DNA of 64,000 nucleotides from Croceibacterium_A sp044506885 (GCA_044506885.1 JBIQKC010000002.1:1-64000), one strand, 5' to 3'; shown: positions 22,352 through 31,902, counted from the first letter of the stretch. The notes: a model not told the origin generated them from the sequence alone. Program-made: numbers and translations.

Positions 22352-23559
22352 GGCAGGCCCTCCGTGGCGAGGCGATGCAGCACCAGCGCCGAAAGCGCGG
22401 CGCGTTCGGCCAGCGAAGGCGCGATCAGGTATTCGTCGGGCGAATGGATCGCGCCGCCGCGCACCCCCATCGTATCGACCACCGGTACGCCGCAAGCGGC
22501 GATGTTGTTGCCGTCGCACACCCCGCCGCTGGGCCGCCAGCCGATGGTCTGGCCAAGATCGGCGCCGCTGCGGCGGACGAGATCGAACAGCGCCTGCGCG
22601 CGGGCGTCGATCGGCTTGGGCGGGCGGGTGATGCCGCCATGGACAGCGATACCGACTTCGTGTTCTGCTTCAGTCTTGCACAGCAAATCCTTGAGATTTT
22701 TCTCGAATGACTTTGCCGCGTCGATGCTCGCCGGGCGAATGTTGAAGCGCAGAACGGCGTGATCGGGCACGACGTTGTTGGCCGCGCCGCCGTCGATCCG
22801 CGCCGGGTTCACGCCAAGGCTGTCGTCACGCATCGCGGCCAGCGCTACCGCCAGCGCGGCGGCGGCGACAAGGGCGTTGCGCCCGTCCGCCGGGTTGCGG
22901 CCGGCATGGGCCGAACGCCCGGTCACGACCAGGCTGTAGTTCCCGCTCCCGCCGCGCGCATGGGCGAGCGTGCCGTCGGGAAGGGCGGAAGGTTCGTAGG
23001 TCAGCGCCGCCGCCTTGCCGCGCGCCAACTCCGCGATCAGCGGAGCGGAGGAGAGCGATCCGGTTTCCTCGTCCGAATTGATCAGCACGTCGTAGCCCAT
23101 CGCTCCGGCCGCGCCGCTCGTCTCCAACGCTTCGAGCGCCGCGAGCATCACCGCGAGGCCGCCTTTCATATCCGCCGCGCCGGGGGCGTTGTAGGTTTCG
23201 CTGTCGAGCCACTTGCCGTGCTGGAAGGGATGATCGGCCGGATAGACGGTGTCCATGTGCCCGGTCAGCAGGAACCGCCGCGCTGCGGCGGGGCGAACGC
23301 GCAGCACCAGATGCTCGCCGTGCGCCTGCTCGATCTCGCGCCCTTCGGCATCGACTGTCGTCACCGGGGCAGGCGCTTGCAGCGTCAGCTCTCCCGGCAG
23401 CGCGGAGAAGGCGTCCGCCAGTTCCCCGGCCTGCCGCGCCAGGCCGGCAAGATTGCCTGTGCCGCTGTTGATCGCGCTCCAGCGCTCGGTCCGCCGCAGC
23501 ATCGCCGCCTGGTCGATTGGCGCGACCAGCGTCCTTTCGTCGTCGGTCAATCGTCTCAT
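22348..23559 (-). CDS. M20 family zinc metallohydrolase coupled to astA
   Basis: 403 residues. The M20 metal and catalytic motifs are present: GHMDTVYPA, the bridging Asp in GAADMKGG, the Glu pair in NSDEETGS, and the late histidine in GGAIHSPDEY. An inserted dimerisation domain spans about residues 205-320. The family includes carboxypeptidase G2, DapE (a desuccinylase) and acylases. Being first in the operon and overlapping astA by four bases suggests a role in the arginine succinyl pathway, perhaps desuccinylation or supply of arginine from a conjugate. AstE itself is an unrelated fold, so this would be a non-homologous replacement; that is inference. Confidence 0.85.
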   Translation of the reverse strand: MRRLTDDERTLVAPIDQAAMLRRTERWSAINSGTGNLAGLARQAGELADAFSALPGELTLQAPAPVTTVDAEGREIEQAHGEHLVLRVRPAAARRFLLTGHMDTVYPADHPFQHGKWLDSETYNAPGAADMKGGLAVMLAALEALETSGAAGAMGYDVLINSDEETGSLSSAPLIAELARGKAAALTYEPSALPDGTLAHARGGSGNYSLVVTGRSAHAGRNPADGRNALVAAAALAVALAAMRDDSLGVNPARIDGGAANNVVPDHAVLRFNIRPASIDAAKSFEKNLKDLLCKTEAEHEVGIAVHGGITRPPKPIDARAQALFDLVRRSGADLGQTIGWRPSGGVCDGNNIAACGVPVVDTMGVRGGAIHSPDEYLIAPSLAERAALSALVLHRLATEGLP

Positions 23560-23640
23560 CCGTAACCGGGCTTAGCTGCTTGCCCGCCTCTGTCAAACCG
23601 GGCCGCCGGCGCCTATGGACATCCGCGGAAGGAGCATGAC

Positions 23641-25749
23641 GTGGACGAACGGGTCGAACGGAGCGGGCTGCGGGCCGACGCGGCGCTGACGGCGTTTCTC
23701 GAAAGCGAGGTCCTGAAGCCGCTCGGCCGCGATGCGGAGGCGTTCTGGAGCGGTTTTGCCGACCTGCTGCGCCGGTTCGTCCCGCGCAACGCCGCGCTGC
23801 TCGATCGGCGCGACGCGCTTCAGGCAGAGATCGACCGCTGGCACCGCGAACGGCGCGGGCAAGCGCATGACGTGGCCGCCTATAGGGCGTTCCTCGAGGA
23901 AATCGGCTACCTCGTGCCGGAGCCCGAGCCGTTCGAGATCGACGTCGCGAATGTCGATTGCGAGATTGCCGAGCTTGCCGGGCCGCAACTCGTGGTCCCG
24001 GCGCTCAACGCGCGTTTCGTGCTCAACGCCGCCAACGCGCGCTGGGGCAGCCTCTACGACGCCTATTATGGCTCCGACGCCTTGCCCCACGCGCCGCCGG
24101 CTCGGGGAAGCGGATACGATCCTGCGCGCGGGGCGGCGGTGATCGCGGCGGCGCGGGCCTTCCTCGATATTGCCGTGCCGCTGGAAAACATGAGCTGGTC
24201 GGACATCGAGGGGGCCGAGGGCCTTCCGCTGTGCGATCCGGACCAGTTCGTCGGGCGCACGGCGAAGGGGCTCGTGTTCTGCAACAATGGCCTGCATGTC
24301 GAAGTCGTGTTCGATCCTGCTCACCCGATCGGGAGCGGGGATCGCGCCGGCATCGCCGACGTGCGGCTGGAAGCGGCGCTGACCACGATTGTCGACCTCG
24401 AGGATTCGGTCGCCGCGGTTGATGCCGAAGACAAGCTCGCCGGCTATCGCAACTGGCTCGGCGTCCTGCGCGGCGATCTGGAAGCCAGTTTCGAGAAGGG
24501 TGGCAAGCGCCAGACCCGCTCGCTGAGCGAGGACATCCCGGTCAGGCGGGCGGATGGCGGCGAGGCGCTCCTGCCCGCGCGCAGCCTGCTGTTCGTGCGC
24601 AATGTCGGCCACCTGATGACCAGCCCCGCGATCCTCCTGCCCGGCGGCGGCGAAATTCCGGAGGGTATCCTCGACGCTGTGGTCACCGGCGCCATCGGCG
24701 CGCTCGACGTCGAAGGGCGGTTTCCCCGGCGCAACAGCGCCAACGGCAGCATCTACATCGTCAAGCCGAAGATGCACGGGCCCGAAGAGTGCGCCTTCAC
24801 CAACGACCTGTTCGATGCGGTGGAGGACCTGCTCGGCCTGCCGCGCCACACCATGAAAGTGGGCGTAATGGACGAGGAGCGGCGGACGAGCGCAAACCTT
24901 GCCGCCTGCATCCATGCGGTGAAGGACCGGATCGTGTTCATCAACACCGGCTTTCTCGACCGCACGGGAGACGAGATCCACACCTCGATGCAGGCCGGCC
25001 CGATGATCCGCAAGGGGGCGATGAAGCAGGCAGCGTGGATCGACGCCTACGAGAAGCGCAACGTCGCCATCGGCCTCGCCTGCGGGCTCTCGGGCAAGGC
25101 GCAGATCGGCAAGGGTATGTGGGCCGCGCCCGACCGGATGCACGCGATGCTGGAGGAGAAGGGCGCGCATCTCGCGGCCGGGGCCAATACGGCCTGGGTG
25201 CCGTCGCCCACCGCCGCGATACTGCACGCGCTGCACTACCATGCGACCGACGTGTTCGAAGAGCGGCGGCGGCTCGGCGATGCGCCCGGCCTCGACGCGT
25301 TGCTCGCCATTCCGCTCGCCGATGGCGTCAACTGGAGCGAGGCGGAGATCGCCGAGGAGATCGACAACAATTGCCAGGGCCTGCTCGGCTATGTCGTGCG
25401 CTGGGTGGACCAGGGCGTCGGCTGCTCGAAGGTGCCGGACATTTCCGACGTCGGCCTGATGGAGGACCGCGCCACGCTGCGCATTTCCAGCCAGCATCTC
25501 GCCAACTGGCTGCTCCACGGCGTGGCGAACGAGGACCAGGTGATGGATGCGCTGAGGCGCATGGCGGCGAAAGTGGATACGCAGAACGCGGGCGATCCCG
25601 CCTATCGCCCGATGGCCGGGCAATGGGATAGACACCCCGCGTTCCTCGCAGCGGTGGACCTGGTGTTCAAAGGTGTGGAGCAACCGAACGGCTACACCGA
25701 GCCGCTGCTGCACCGGTGGCGGACGGAGGTGAAAAGCTCGGCGGCGTGA
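23641..25749 (+). CDS. glcB: Malate synthase G
   Basis: 702 residues, a little shorter than the usual 720. The GTG at 23641 has AAGGAG six bases upstream; an ATG five bases earlier is out of frame. Malate synthase G condenses glyoxylate with acetyl-CoA to malate in the glyoxylate shunt. Typical segments are VDLEDSVAAVDAEDK, RSLLFVRNVGHLMTSPA, GPEECAFTND and the KGMWAAPDRMHAMLEEK region. It is monocistronic and divergent from the M20 hydrolase. It fits physiologically with the glycerate kinase and hydroxyacid dehydrogenase set elsewhere in the window, which also handle C2 and C3 acids. Confidence 0.96.
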   Translation: MDERVERSGLRADAALTAFLESEVLKPLGRDAEAFWSGFADLLRRFVPRNAALLDRRDALQAEIDRWHRERRGQAHDVAAYRAFLEEIGYLVPEPEPFEIDVANVDCEIAELAGPQLVVPALNARFVLNAANARWGSLYDAYYGSDALPHAPPARGSGYDPARGAAVIAAARAFLDIAVPLENMSWSDIEGAEGLPLCDPDQFVGRTAKGLVFCNNGLHVEVVFDPAHPIGSGDRAGIADVRLEAALTTIVDLEDSVAAVDAEDKLAGYRNWLGVLRGDLEASFEKGGKRQTRSLSEDIPVRRADGGEALLPARSLLFVRNVGHLMTSPAILLPGGGEIPEGILDAVVTGAIGALDVEGRFPRRNSANGSIYIVKPKMHGPEECAFTNDLFDAVEDLLGLPRHTMKVGVMDEERRTSANLAACIHAVKDRIVFINTGFLDRTGDEIHTSMQAGPMIRKGAMKQAAWIDAYEKRNVAIGLACGLSGKAQIGKGMWAAPDRMHAMLEEKGAHLAAGANTAWVPSPTAAILHALHYHATDVFEERRRLGDAPGLDALLAIPLADGVNWSEAEIAEEIDNNCQGLLGYVVRWVDQGVGCSKVPDISDVGLMEDRATLRISSQHLANWLLHGVANEDQVMDALRRMAAKVDTQNAGDPAYRPMAGQWDRHPAFLAAVDLVFKGVEQPNGYTEPLLHRWRTEVKSSAA

Positions 25750-25779
25750 CGAGTGCGTGAGCCGGTCGGCCGCGAGCCG

Positions 25780-26175
25780 TCAGCCCTCGTCCTCGAAAAG
25801 CAGGCGCGAACGCTTCCTGCCCAGCGGGATATTGCGGACCTTGGCCACCGGGCCGGTGCGGCGTTCTTCCTCTTCGAGCGTATCCTCGAACATCGTCGGC
25901 GAGAGCGGACGGTGGAAGGCAAGGCCGCACATGCCATCGGCCGACCATGCGACGCGGCAGAACACTTCGTGCGACTGCCATTTGAGCAAGGCCTCTACCC
26001 CCACTCGCGGCGGATCCCGCGCCTCGAAGCGCGCGCCGCCGGTGCTGAGGTCCCACAATGCGCCGACGCGAATTCCGGAGGTCAGGTGCAACTGGGCGGG
26101 AGTGCTGACACGGCTGCGATCCGCGCTGCGGCGCTCGATCGAAACAGGCGGCCGGGCCAGGGTCTGCGTGAGCAT
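25780..26175 (-). CDS. PilZ-domain protein
   Basis: 131 residues. The cyclic di-GMP binding pattern of PilZ is visible: RRSADRSRVSTPAQL gives the arginine motif, followed by DLSTGGARF for the D/NxSxxG motif, with a six-stranded beta domain implied around them. The start is the ATG at 26175; a TTG five codons earlier lies in a palindrome. No output domain is attached, so it probably works by binding a partner. The window's GGDEF-EAL protein at 46201 could supply or remove the ligand. It is a single gene convergent with glcB. Confidence 0.85.
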   Translation of the reverse strand: MLTQTLARPPVSIERRSADRSRVSTPAQLHLTSGIRVGALWDLSTGGARFEARDPPRVGVEALLKWQSHEVFCRVAWSADGMCGLAFHRPLSPTMFEDTLEEEERRTGPVAKVRNIPLGRKRSRLLFEDEG

Positions 26176-26176
26176 G

Positions 26177-26192
26177 GGTTGATGAATCAACC
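26177..26192. repeat. 16-bp palindrome before the PilZ gene
   Basis: GGTTGATGAATCAACC is an exact inverted repeat (7-bp arms, 2-base centre) immediately upstream of the PilZ ATG. It could be a repressor site or a hairpin blocking the start. Confidence 0.4.
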
Positions 26193-26199
26193 GTTAAAG

Positions 26200-27087
26200 T
26201 TACCAAAGGGTTAAGAGCCGGGCCACTGCGACAAATTCGGCCACGCGGAGGGTTTCCGCGCGGCGTTGCGGGTCGATGCCAAGCGTTTCCAGCGCCGCAA
26301 GGGCTCCAGGCAGCGCCTTCAGGCTCTGACGCAGCATCTTGCGGCGCTGGCCGAACGCGGCCTCGGTCAGTTTCTCCATTGCCCGCGCCGAGACGCCTTG
26401 CGGCGCTTCGTCCGGCGTCAGGTGGACGATGGCGCTCATCACCTTGGGCGGCGGGGTGAAGGCGCTGCGGTGGACCTTCATCGCCAGTCGCGGCGTCGCG
26501 CGCCATTGCGCCAGAACGGCGAGGCGGCCGTAGGCGCTGCCATCCGGCGCGGCGACGATCCGCTGGGCGACTTCCTGCTGGAACATCAGCGTGAGCGAGG
26601 TCCAGCGCGGCGGCCATGCCCCCCCGTTCTTTACCCCCCCGTTCTTCGGGCCGCCCAGCCAGCGCACCAGCAAGGCCGTGCCGACGTTGTAAGGAAGGTT
26701 GGCGACGACGGCGTAGGGCTCGCCCATCAACGCGTCGTGATCGAGTTTCAGCGCGTCGCCTTCGATCACTCGCAGCCGGCCGGGAAAGGCCTCTCCCAGT
26801 TCCGCTAGCGCGGGCAGGCAGCGGCGGTCCATCTCGATCGCGGTGACCCGCGCCCCGGCGCGCAGCAACGCGCGCGTCAGGCCGCCGGGGCCGGGGCCGA
26901 TCTCCAGCACGGCCTTGTCGGTCAGATCGCCCGGAATCGCGGCGATGCGACCGAGCAATTGCTCGTCGAGCAGGAAGTTCTGCCCAAGCGCCTTCGACGC
27001 GCTGAGCCCGTACGCGGCGATGACTTCGCGCAGCGGGGGGAGAACGGGATTCAATTCGTCGCTGCGCTCCTCGCCGTGACGAATCAT
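26200..27087 (-). CDS. rsmA: 16S rRNA (adenine1518/1519-N6) dimethyltransferase
   Basis: 295 residues. RsmA (KsgA) dimethylates two adjacent adenines near the 3' end of 16S rRNA late in 30S assembly. It has the N-terminal LGQNFLLDEQLL, the SAM site EIGPGPGGLTRALL, the catalytic NLPYNVGTALL and the C-terminal RRKMLRQSLK. Its ATG overlaps the pdxA stop by four bases. An extra short segment (PKNGGVKNGG) interrupts the domain between RWLGG and AWPPRW. It comes from a 15-bp tandem duplication with two runs of seven C on the plus strand. The rest looks intact, so the enzyme should be functional. Confidence 0.95.
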   Translation of the reverse strand: MIRHGEERSDELNPVLPPLREVIAAYGLSASKALGQNFLLDEQLLGRIAAIPGDLTDKAVLEIGPGPGGLTRALLRAGARVTAIEMDRRCLPALAELGEAFPGRLRVIEGDALKLDHDALMGEPYAVVANLPYNVGTALLVRWLGGPKNGGVKNGGAWPPRWTSLTLMFQQEVAQRIVAAPDGSAYGRLAVLAQWRATPRLAMKVHRSAFTPPPKVMSAIVHLTPDEAPQGVSARAMEKLTEAAFGQRRKMLRQSLKALPGALAALETLGIDPQRRAETLRVAEFVAVARLLTLW

Positions 27088-28088
27088 AAGGCGCCCGACC
27101 GTCGCGCCGCCATTTCGCCCGCCATGCGGATGGCCGCGATCATCGCGCCCGGATCGGCGACGCCCTTGCCGGCGATGTCGAATGCGGTGCCGTGATCGGG
27201 CGAGGTGCGGATGATCGGCAGGCCGAGCGTGACGTTCACTCCCCGGTCGAAATCGAGCGTCTTGAGCGGCACCAGCGCCTGATCGTGGTACATCGCAATG
27301 GCCACGTCGTAGGTATCGCGCCTGTGCGGTGCGAACAATGTATCCGCCGGATGCGGGCCGGTGGCGTCGATGCCCTCGGCGCGCAGGGTCCCGATGGCCG
27401 GGGCGATGATTTCGATCTCCTCGCGCCCCATGCGCCCGTTTTCGCCCGCGTGGGGGTTGAGCCCGCATACCGCCAGACGCGGCGCGGCGATGCCGAAGTC
27501 CTGCCGCAACGCCCGCGCCACGATAGCCGTGCGCCGGTGGATCAACTCCACCGAGAGCCGCCCCGGCACTTCCGCCAGCGCGCAATGCACCGTCATCGGC
27601 ACCGTGCGCAATCGCGGGCCGGCAAGCATCATCACCGCATCCTGCGCCGCGACGCCGCAGGCGGCGGCGACGAACTCGGTTTGTCCGGGGAAGGGATAGC
27701 CGATCTTCGCCAGCTCGGCCTTCGACACCGGACCGGTCACCAATGCGGCCGCCTTTTCCGCCACGACCAGCGAGGCAGCCGCTTCGAGCGAAGCCAGCGC
27801 CAGCCGCGCCCCGTCGCTGTCGGGCCGTCCGGGCGCATAGCTGCCTTCGGCGTCACCGAATACCGGCAGGCAATCGCCGAACCGCGTCGCAGCCTCTTCG
27901 GGGCCGGCGACGATAGCGAGAGGCAGGTCCATACCGCGCCGCGCCGCCGCTTCACGCAACAGGCCCGCGCCGCCGCAAACGAAGAACGGCGGCAAGGCTT
28001 CGGCTTCGCGCCGCGCCCATGCCGCAGCGATAAGTTCGGGGCCGACGCCGGCCGGATCGCCCAGCGAAACGGCGAGCGGGCGGATCAT
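27084..28088 (-). CDS. pdxA: 4-hydroxythreonine-4-phosphate dehydrogenase
   Basis: 334 residues, the normal length. PdxA oxidises 4-phosphohydroxy-L-threonine in pyridoxal phosphate synthesis. The start LAVSLGDPAGVGPELI, the metal-binding histidines in TVHCALAEVPG and AMYHDQALVPLK, and the end GVNVTLGLPIIRTSPDHGTA are diagnostic. It sits between surA (4 bases away) and rsmA (overlap of 4) in an operon with lptD, an arrangement shared by many proteobacteria. Confidence 0.96.
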   Translation of the reverse strand: MIRPLAVSLGDPAGVGPELIAAAWARREAEALPPFFVCGGAGLLREAAARRGMDLPLAIVAGPEEAATRFGDCLPVFGDAEGSYAPGRPDSDGARLALASLEAAASLVVAEKAAALVTGPVSKAELAKIGYPFPGQTEFVAAACGVAAQDAVMMLAGPRLRTVPMTVHCALAEVPGRLSVELIHRRTAIVARALRQDFGIAAPRLAVCGLNPHAGENGRMGREEIEIIAPAIGTLRAEGIDATGPHPADTLFAPHRRDTYDVAIAMYHDQALVPLKTLDFDRGVNVTLGLPIIRTSPDHGTAFDIAGKGVADPGAMIAAIRMAGEMAARRSGAL

Positions 28089-28092
28089 CGCC

Positions 28093-29499
28093 TCAGTTAT
28101 ATTCGATCACCGCGTCGCGGCGCAGGTCGCGCAGATAGCGCTGGGCGCGCTTGCCGATGCGGTCGTCTTCGATCTGAGCCAGGATCTGGTCGCGGTCGAG
28201 TCCGCTGTCGACGGCGGGATCGTCGCGCCCGCACAGCATCAGCACGCGAACGCCTTCGTCCAGCGCGCCGAACGGCGGGGTCGCTTGTCCGACATTGAGC
28301 GCCAGCAAGGTCGATTGCAGCGCTTCCGGCAGGTCGCGCACCCGAAGGTCGCTCGACACCACCTCGGCGCCTATCGCCACGCTCGCGCTGTCAGCCTCGC
28401 CGCATCCCCGGATGCCGCCGACGGCCTCGGCGAAGGCGTTGGCCCGCTGACTCGCCTCGTCCTGCGCCAGGCCTGGCGGGAACTCGATCGAAATCTGCTT
28501 CAGGCTGAGAATTGCATCGCGAGGGTCGGCTACGCCGATCTGGCGCTTGTCGATGAGGTAGAGGATCGAAAAACCGCCGGGAATCTCGATCGGGCCGACA
28601 AGCTGGCCGGGTGCGAGCTGGGCGGCAACCTGCTCGAGCTGGGGATTCTGCAACTGCTCGATCCGGATCCACCCCAGGTCGCCGCCGACTGCCGCGGTCG
28701 AAGCCTCGGAAAACTGGCGCGCGTAGGCGACGAAGTTGCCGCCCTGGCGGATCTGCTCGACGATCCGGCGCGCGTTCTCCGCCACCGCATCGCGCGTGGC
28801 GGGAGTGGAGGAGAGGAATATCTCGCCGATCCGGTATTCTTCGGTCCCGCGCGAGGATTGCAGGCGGTTGTAGAGTTCGTTGACCTCTTCGGCCGATACA
28901 TTGACGAATGGGGAGACATTGCGCTGCAACAGCCGGTCCCATGCCAGTTCGCCTTCTATCTGCCGCTTGAGAGACCCCGCGGAGGAACCGGTCGAGAGCA
29001 GATACTGGTCCATCTGCTGGGGCGTCATGTTATAGCGCTGGGAGGCGACGCGGCGGTACGTTTCATCGACTTCCTGCGGGGTAACCCCCATGTCGAGCGC
29101 CGTCGCTTCCTGGATTTGCAGCGTTTCGTCGATCAGGTTGCGCAGAACCTGGAGCCGCAGCCGCTGCACTTCCTCCTCCGGAACGTCGGTGGCCTCGTTC
29201 GCGGCGAGGATCAGGGCGACCCGGTCCTCGATGTCGGTGCCGGTGATGATCGCGCCGTTGACGATCGCCGTCGCGGAGCGGTTGTTCGGGTCGCGGGTCC
29301 CGAGCAGGACGACGTCCTCGGGGATGTCGAACGCGTCGAGCGATGCGGTTTCCGCCGGTGTGCCGGCCGGTTCGTCCATCGGGGCTGCTTCCGCTTCCAC
29401 GGTGGGTTCGGAATCCTGCCCATACGCGCCGATGGCGCAAACGCCAGCCAGCAAAGCCGCGGCGCAGATGCCTCCAAATGTCCTACCGAATTCGATCAC
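28093..29499 (-). CDS. surA: Periplasmic peptidyl-prolyl isomerase and chaperone
   Basis: 468 residues, starting at GTG. A signal peptide is followed by an acidic linker (PTVEAEAAPMDEPAGTPAE), a SurA N-terminal domain from about residue 75 (AIVNGAIITGTDIEDR), and one parvulin rotamase domain at about residues 215-320 (YRIGEIFLSS, GGDLGWIRIEQL, GFSILYLIDKR), with a second shorter module after it. SurA escorts outer-membrane proteins, including LptD, to the Bam complex, which fits its place right after lptD. The parvulin core is complete. The long acidic linker is unusual compared with E. coli SurA. Confidence 0.93.
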   Translation of the reverse strand: MIEFGRTFGGICAAALLAGVCAIGAYGQDSEPTVEAEAAPMDEPAGTPAETASLDAFDIPEDVVLLGTRDPNNRSATAIVNGAIITGTDIEDRVALILAANEATDVPEEEVQRLRLQVLRNLIDETLQIQEATALDMGVTPQEVDETYRRVASQRYNMTPQQMDQYLLSTGSSAGSLKRQIEGELAWDRLLQRNVSPFVNVSAEEVNELYNRLQSSRGTEEYRIGEIFLSSTPATRDAVAENARRIVEQIRQGGNFVAYARQFSEASTAAVGGDLGWIRIEQLQNPQLEQVAAQLAPGQLVGPIEIPGGFSILYLIDKRQIGVADPRDAILSLKQISIEFPPGLAQDEASQRANAFAEAVGGIRGCGEADSASVAIGAEVVSSDLRVRDLPEALQSTLLALNVGQATPPFGALDEGVRVLMLCGRDDPAVDSGLDRDQILAQIEDDRIGKRAQRYLRDLRRDAVIEYN

Positions 29500-29631
29500 G
29501 CGCGAAATCCTGTCGACGGCGCCGATCGCGCCTGAATTGCCGGTTCCATAGGCCGGAAACGGCTTAACCGTTGCTGAGTGCGCCGCGGATAGCGTTTTTG
29601 TCCCGGCGTGCCAATCGCGATGCGGTCTAGC

Positions 29632-31902
29632 CTAGCGGAAACTGAGATTGCGCAGCGCAAAGTGGATGCGGAAGCTGTTGCCGAGTTCTGCGTCCGCCAC
29701 CGCGACATAGTCGCGCCGCCAGGTGAAGCCGAATTCGAGGCAATCGTCGGCATAGGCGATGCCGAGCCGCGTGCGCAGCGGCTCGAACCCGTCGGAGGTG
29801 AAGCTCGGATCCTCCGCGCGATTGGTCAGGTTGACCACCGCCGAACCGAACAGCGACCAGTGCCGCGCGAACGCCACCCGGCCCGCGGCGCGCAGTTCCT
29901 CGCGATCCTGCAAGTCCTCGAAGGTCAGGTCGACGTCGCGGTTGAGGCGCAGATAGCCCACTTCGACATATGTCCGGTCGGAGCCGACGGCGGCGTCGAT
30001 CTCGTTGCGACGGACGGCGAAGTTGTCCTTGTCCACGCGGTAGCGGTGGGTGAACTTGAGGAAATCCTTGTAGCGGACCTCGGTCCGTCCGACCCAGTCG
30101 GAGAACTCCTCGGTCAGCCCGGTGCCGTTGGGAAACAGCGTCGGCTTGTCGCTGAGGCGATAGGACTGGCCGATCGTCGCCTTGATCCGCCAGTCGGGGA
30201 AGTCGAATTGCCAGTCCACGCCGTAGGTGATCCGCGCGCCGTCCTCGATCCGGTCGTATCCAGGGAAGCGGTTGAGCGCGAACAGGTTGCTGTCTTCCAG
30301 ATCGATCGCGCGGGCATCCTCGTTGGGGATGGCGAGGTTGCGGATCCCCGGCGCCGCAACGAGCTGGACCCGCGGGGTCAGGACTTGCGTTCCGCCCATG
30401 AACGAGCCGACGAACGGCCACTTCACGTCGATCGCGCCGATCGCCACGCCGCGCGTCTGCCAGCCCGGATTGCCGCGATAGGCTGCGGTGACGGTGCTCA
30501 GGTTTTCGTCCGAATGATAGACGTCGCCGCGCACGAGCCCGGTGAAGGTCACTTCCTGCCCGAGCCCGGTGAGGCGGCGCAGGCTCCATTCGGCGCGGGC
30601 GAAGGCGCGCTGGGTGTCCTGCCCGTCGGTGCGGGTGACAGCGAGCGTGTTCGCCTGCAATTCCAGTTGTCCGCCCAGCACCGGCTCGTCGATGCGTCGG
30701 CGGTAGTCGACCATCGGCAGCGCGATCGGCACCAGGCCCTGAGGCGTGGGCACCAGCAGGGCCTGTGTCGCCCATCCGGCGATGGAGAGATAGCTGCTCT
30801 CGTCGATCCGCTCTAGGTCGAACATCGACCGCAGCCGGTCGTCGCGGGTGATGTCGTAACGGCGCAGGAAAGTGCGGTCGGATGCGAAGCGCGCCGATGC
30901 GGTGAAGCTCCAGTTGGGATCGAACTGCCAGCGGCCGTTGGCGAAAATGTATCCGCGCACGTCGTCCTCGGGGACGGGCGTGGTCGAATTCAGCGGGATG
31001 CGGTTGCCGTAAGTCGCATAGCCGGTGATCTGGTAGGCGCCGTTTTGCTCCAGCGAGCGATATTGCACCGAAGCCATCGGCGCCGCTTCGGTGAAGATGT
31101 GCGCGCCGAGGGTGAGATCGCGATTCTCCGCCAGCCGCGCGTAGTAGCGCCCGATCAGTTCGAGGCCGTTCGATGCCGTCAATCCGATGTCCGGCACCAG
31201 GAAGCCCGAATTGGCATTGTTGTCCGACCGGATCGCCAGACCCGGAAGCGGCAGCACGCGCGCTCCGAAGAGTTCCAGATAAGCGCCGTCGAAACGAATG
31301 CGGTTGGCGTCGGCATCGTAGAACACGCGCCGCGCGGTGACGCGCCAGCTCGGCGTCTTGGGGCAGCCGTGCTCGTCCTCCACCGCGCAGCCGGAGTAGA
31401 CCGCGCGTTCGAGGATCACGTCGCCGTCGTCGCTCCGCCGCGCTTCGACCGCCGCCAGGCGGCCGCCTTCGCGGAAAGCGAGCAGCAGGTTTTCCATCGC
31501 CCCCGCCTTGAGCTCTTCGGTCAGTTCCAGCCGGTCCGTGAAGAGCTGGTTGCCGTCCTCGTCGACGAAGCGGATGTTGCCGGTGGCGACGATCTGGCCG
31601 GTCGTCCTGTTCCAGCTCACGTCGTCGGCGCGGACCGACTGATCGCCGGATCGCAGCAGGACGTCGCCCGATGCCGAGATCACGTCGGCGTCGCTGTCGT
31701 AGCTCAGCGCGTTCGCCTCGAAGTCGATCTCGCGCTCGCCGGCGGTGCTGACGTCGGGAACCTCGACCGGTGGTTGCGGCGCAGCATCCTGCGCCCACGC
31801 GGAGCATGGGACGAGCAAGAGTGCGACGGCCGACGCCGTCGGGCGGATGCGCTGCGAGCGGCGGACGCGGTCTGGCGCTCGGGACGTCTGGCCGGGGGGC
31901 AT
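29632..31902 (-). CDS. lptD: LPS-assembly outer-membrane protein LptD
   Basis: 756 residues from the ATG at 31902, which directly precedes a signal peptide (cleavage near SAWAQ). An N-terminal OstA/LptA-like jellyroll spans about residues 55-150 (FEANALSYDSDADVISASGD, ADDVSWNRTTGQIVATG), followed by a large beta-barrel ending in SFR. Cysteines at about 172 and 180 (GCAVEDEHGC) and at 721 (DDCLEF) are candidates for the family's inter-domain disulfides. It places lipopolysaccharide in the outer leaflet together with LptE. It is the first gene of lptD-surA-pdxA-rsmA and divergent from pepA. Confidence 0.94.
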   Translation of the reverse strand: MPPGQTSRAPDRVRRSQRIRPTASAVALLLVPCSAWAQDAAPQPPVEVPDVSTAGEREIDFEANALSYDSDADVISASGDVLLRSGDQSVRADDVSWNRTTGQIVATGNIRFVDEDGNQLFTDRLELTEELKAGAMENLLLAFREGGRLAAVEARRSDDGDVILERAVYSGCAVEDEHGCPKTPSWRVTARRVFYDADANRIRFDGAYLELFGARVLPLPGLAIRSDNNANSGFLVPDIGLTASNGLELIGRYYARLAENRDLTLGAHIFTEAAPMASVQYRSLEQNGAYQITGYATYGNRIPLNSTTPVPEDDVRGYIFANGRWQFDPNWSFTASARFASDRTFLRRYDITRDDRLRSMFDLERIDESSYLSIAGWATQALLVPTPQGLVPIALPMVDYRRRIDEPVLGGQLELQANTLAVTRTDGQDTQRAFARAEWSLRRLTGLGQEVTFTGLVRGDVYHSDENLSTVTAAYRGNPGWQTRGVAIGAIDVKWPFVGSFMGGTQVLTPRVQLVAAPGIRNLAIPNEDARAIDLEDSNLFALNRFPGYDRIEDGARITYGVDWQFDFPDWRIKATIGQSYRLSDKPTLFPNGTGLTEEFSDWVGRTEVRYKDFLKFTHRYRVDKDNFAVRRNEIDAAVGSDRTYVEVGYLRLNRDVDLTFEDLQDREELRAAGRVAFARHWSLFGSAVVNLTNRAEDPSFTSDGFEPLRTRLGIAYADDCLEFGFTWRRDYVAVADAELGNSFRIHFALRNLSFR

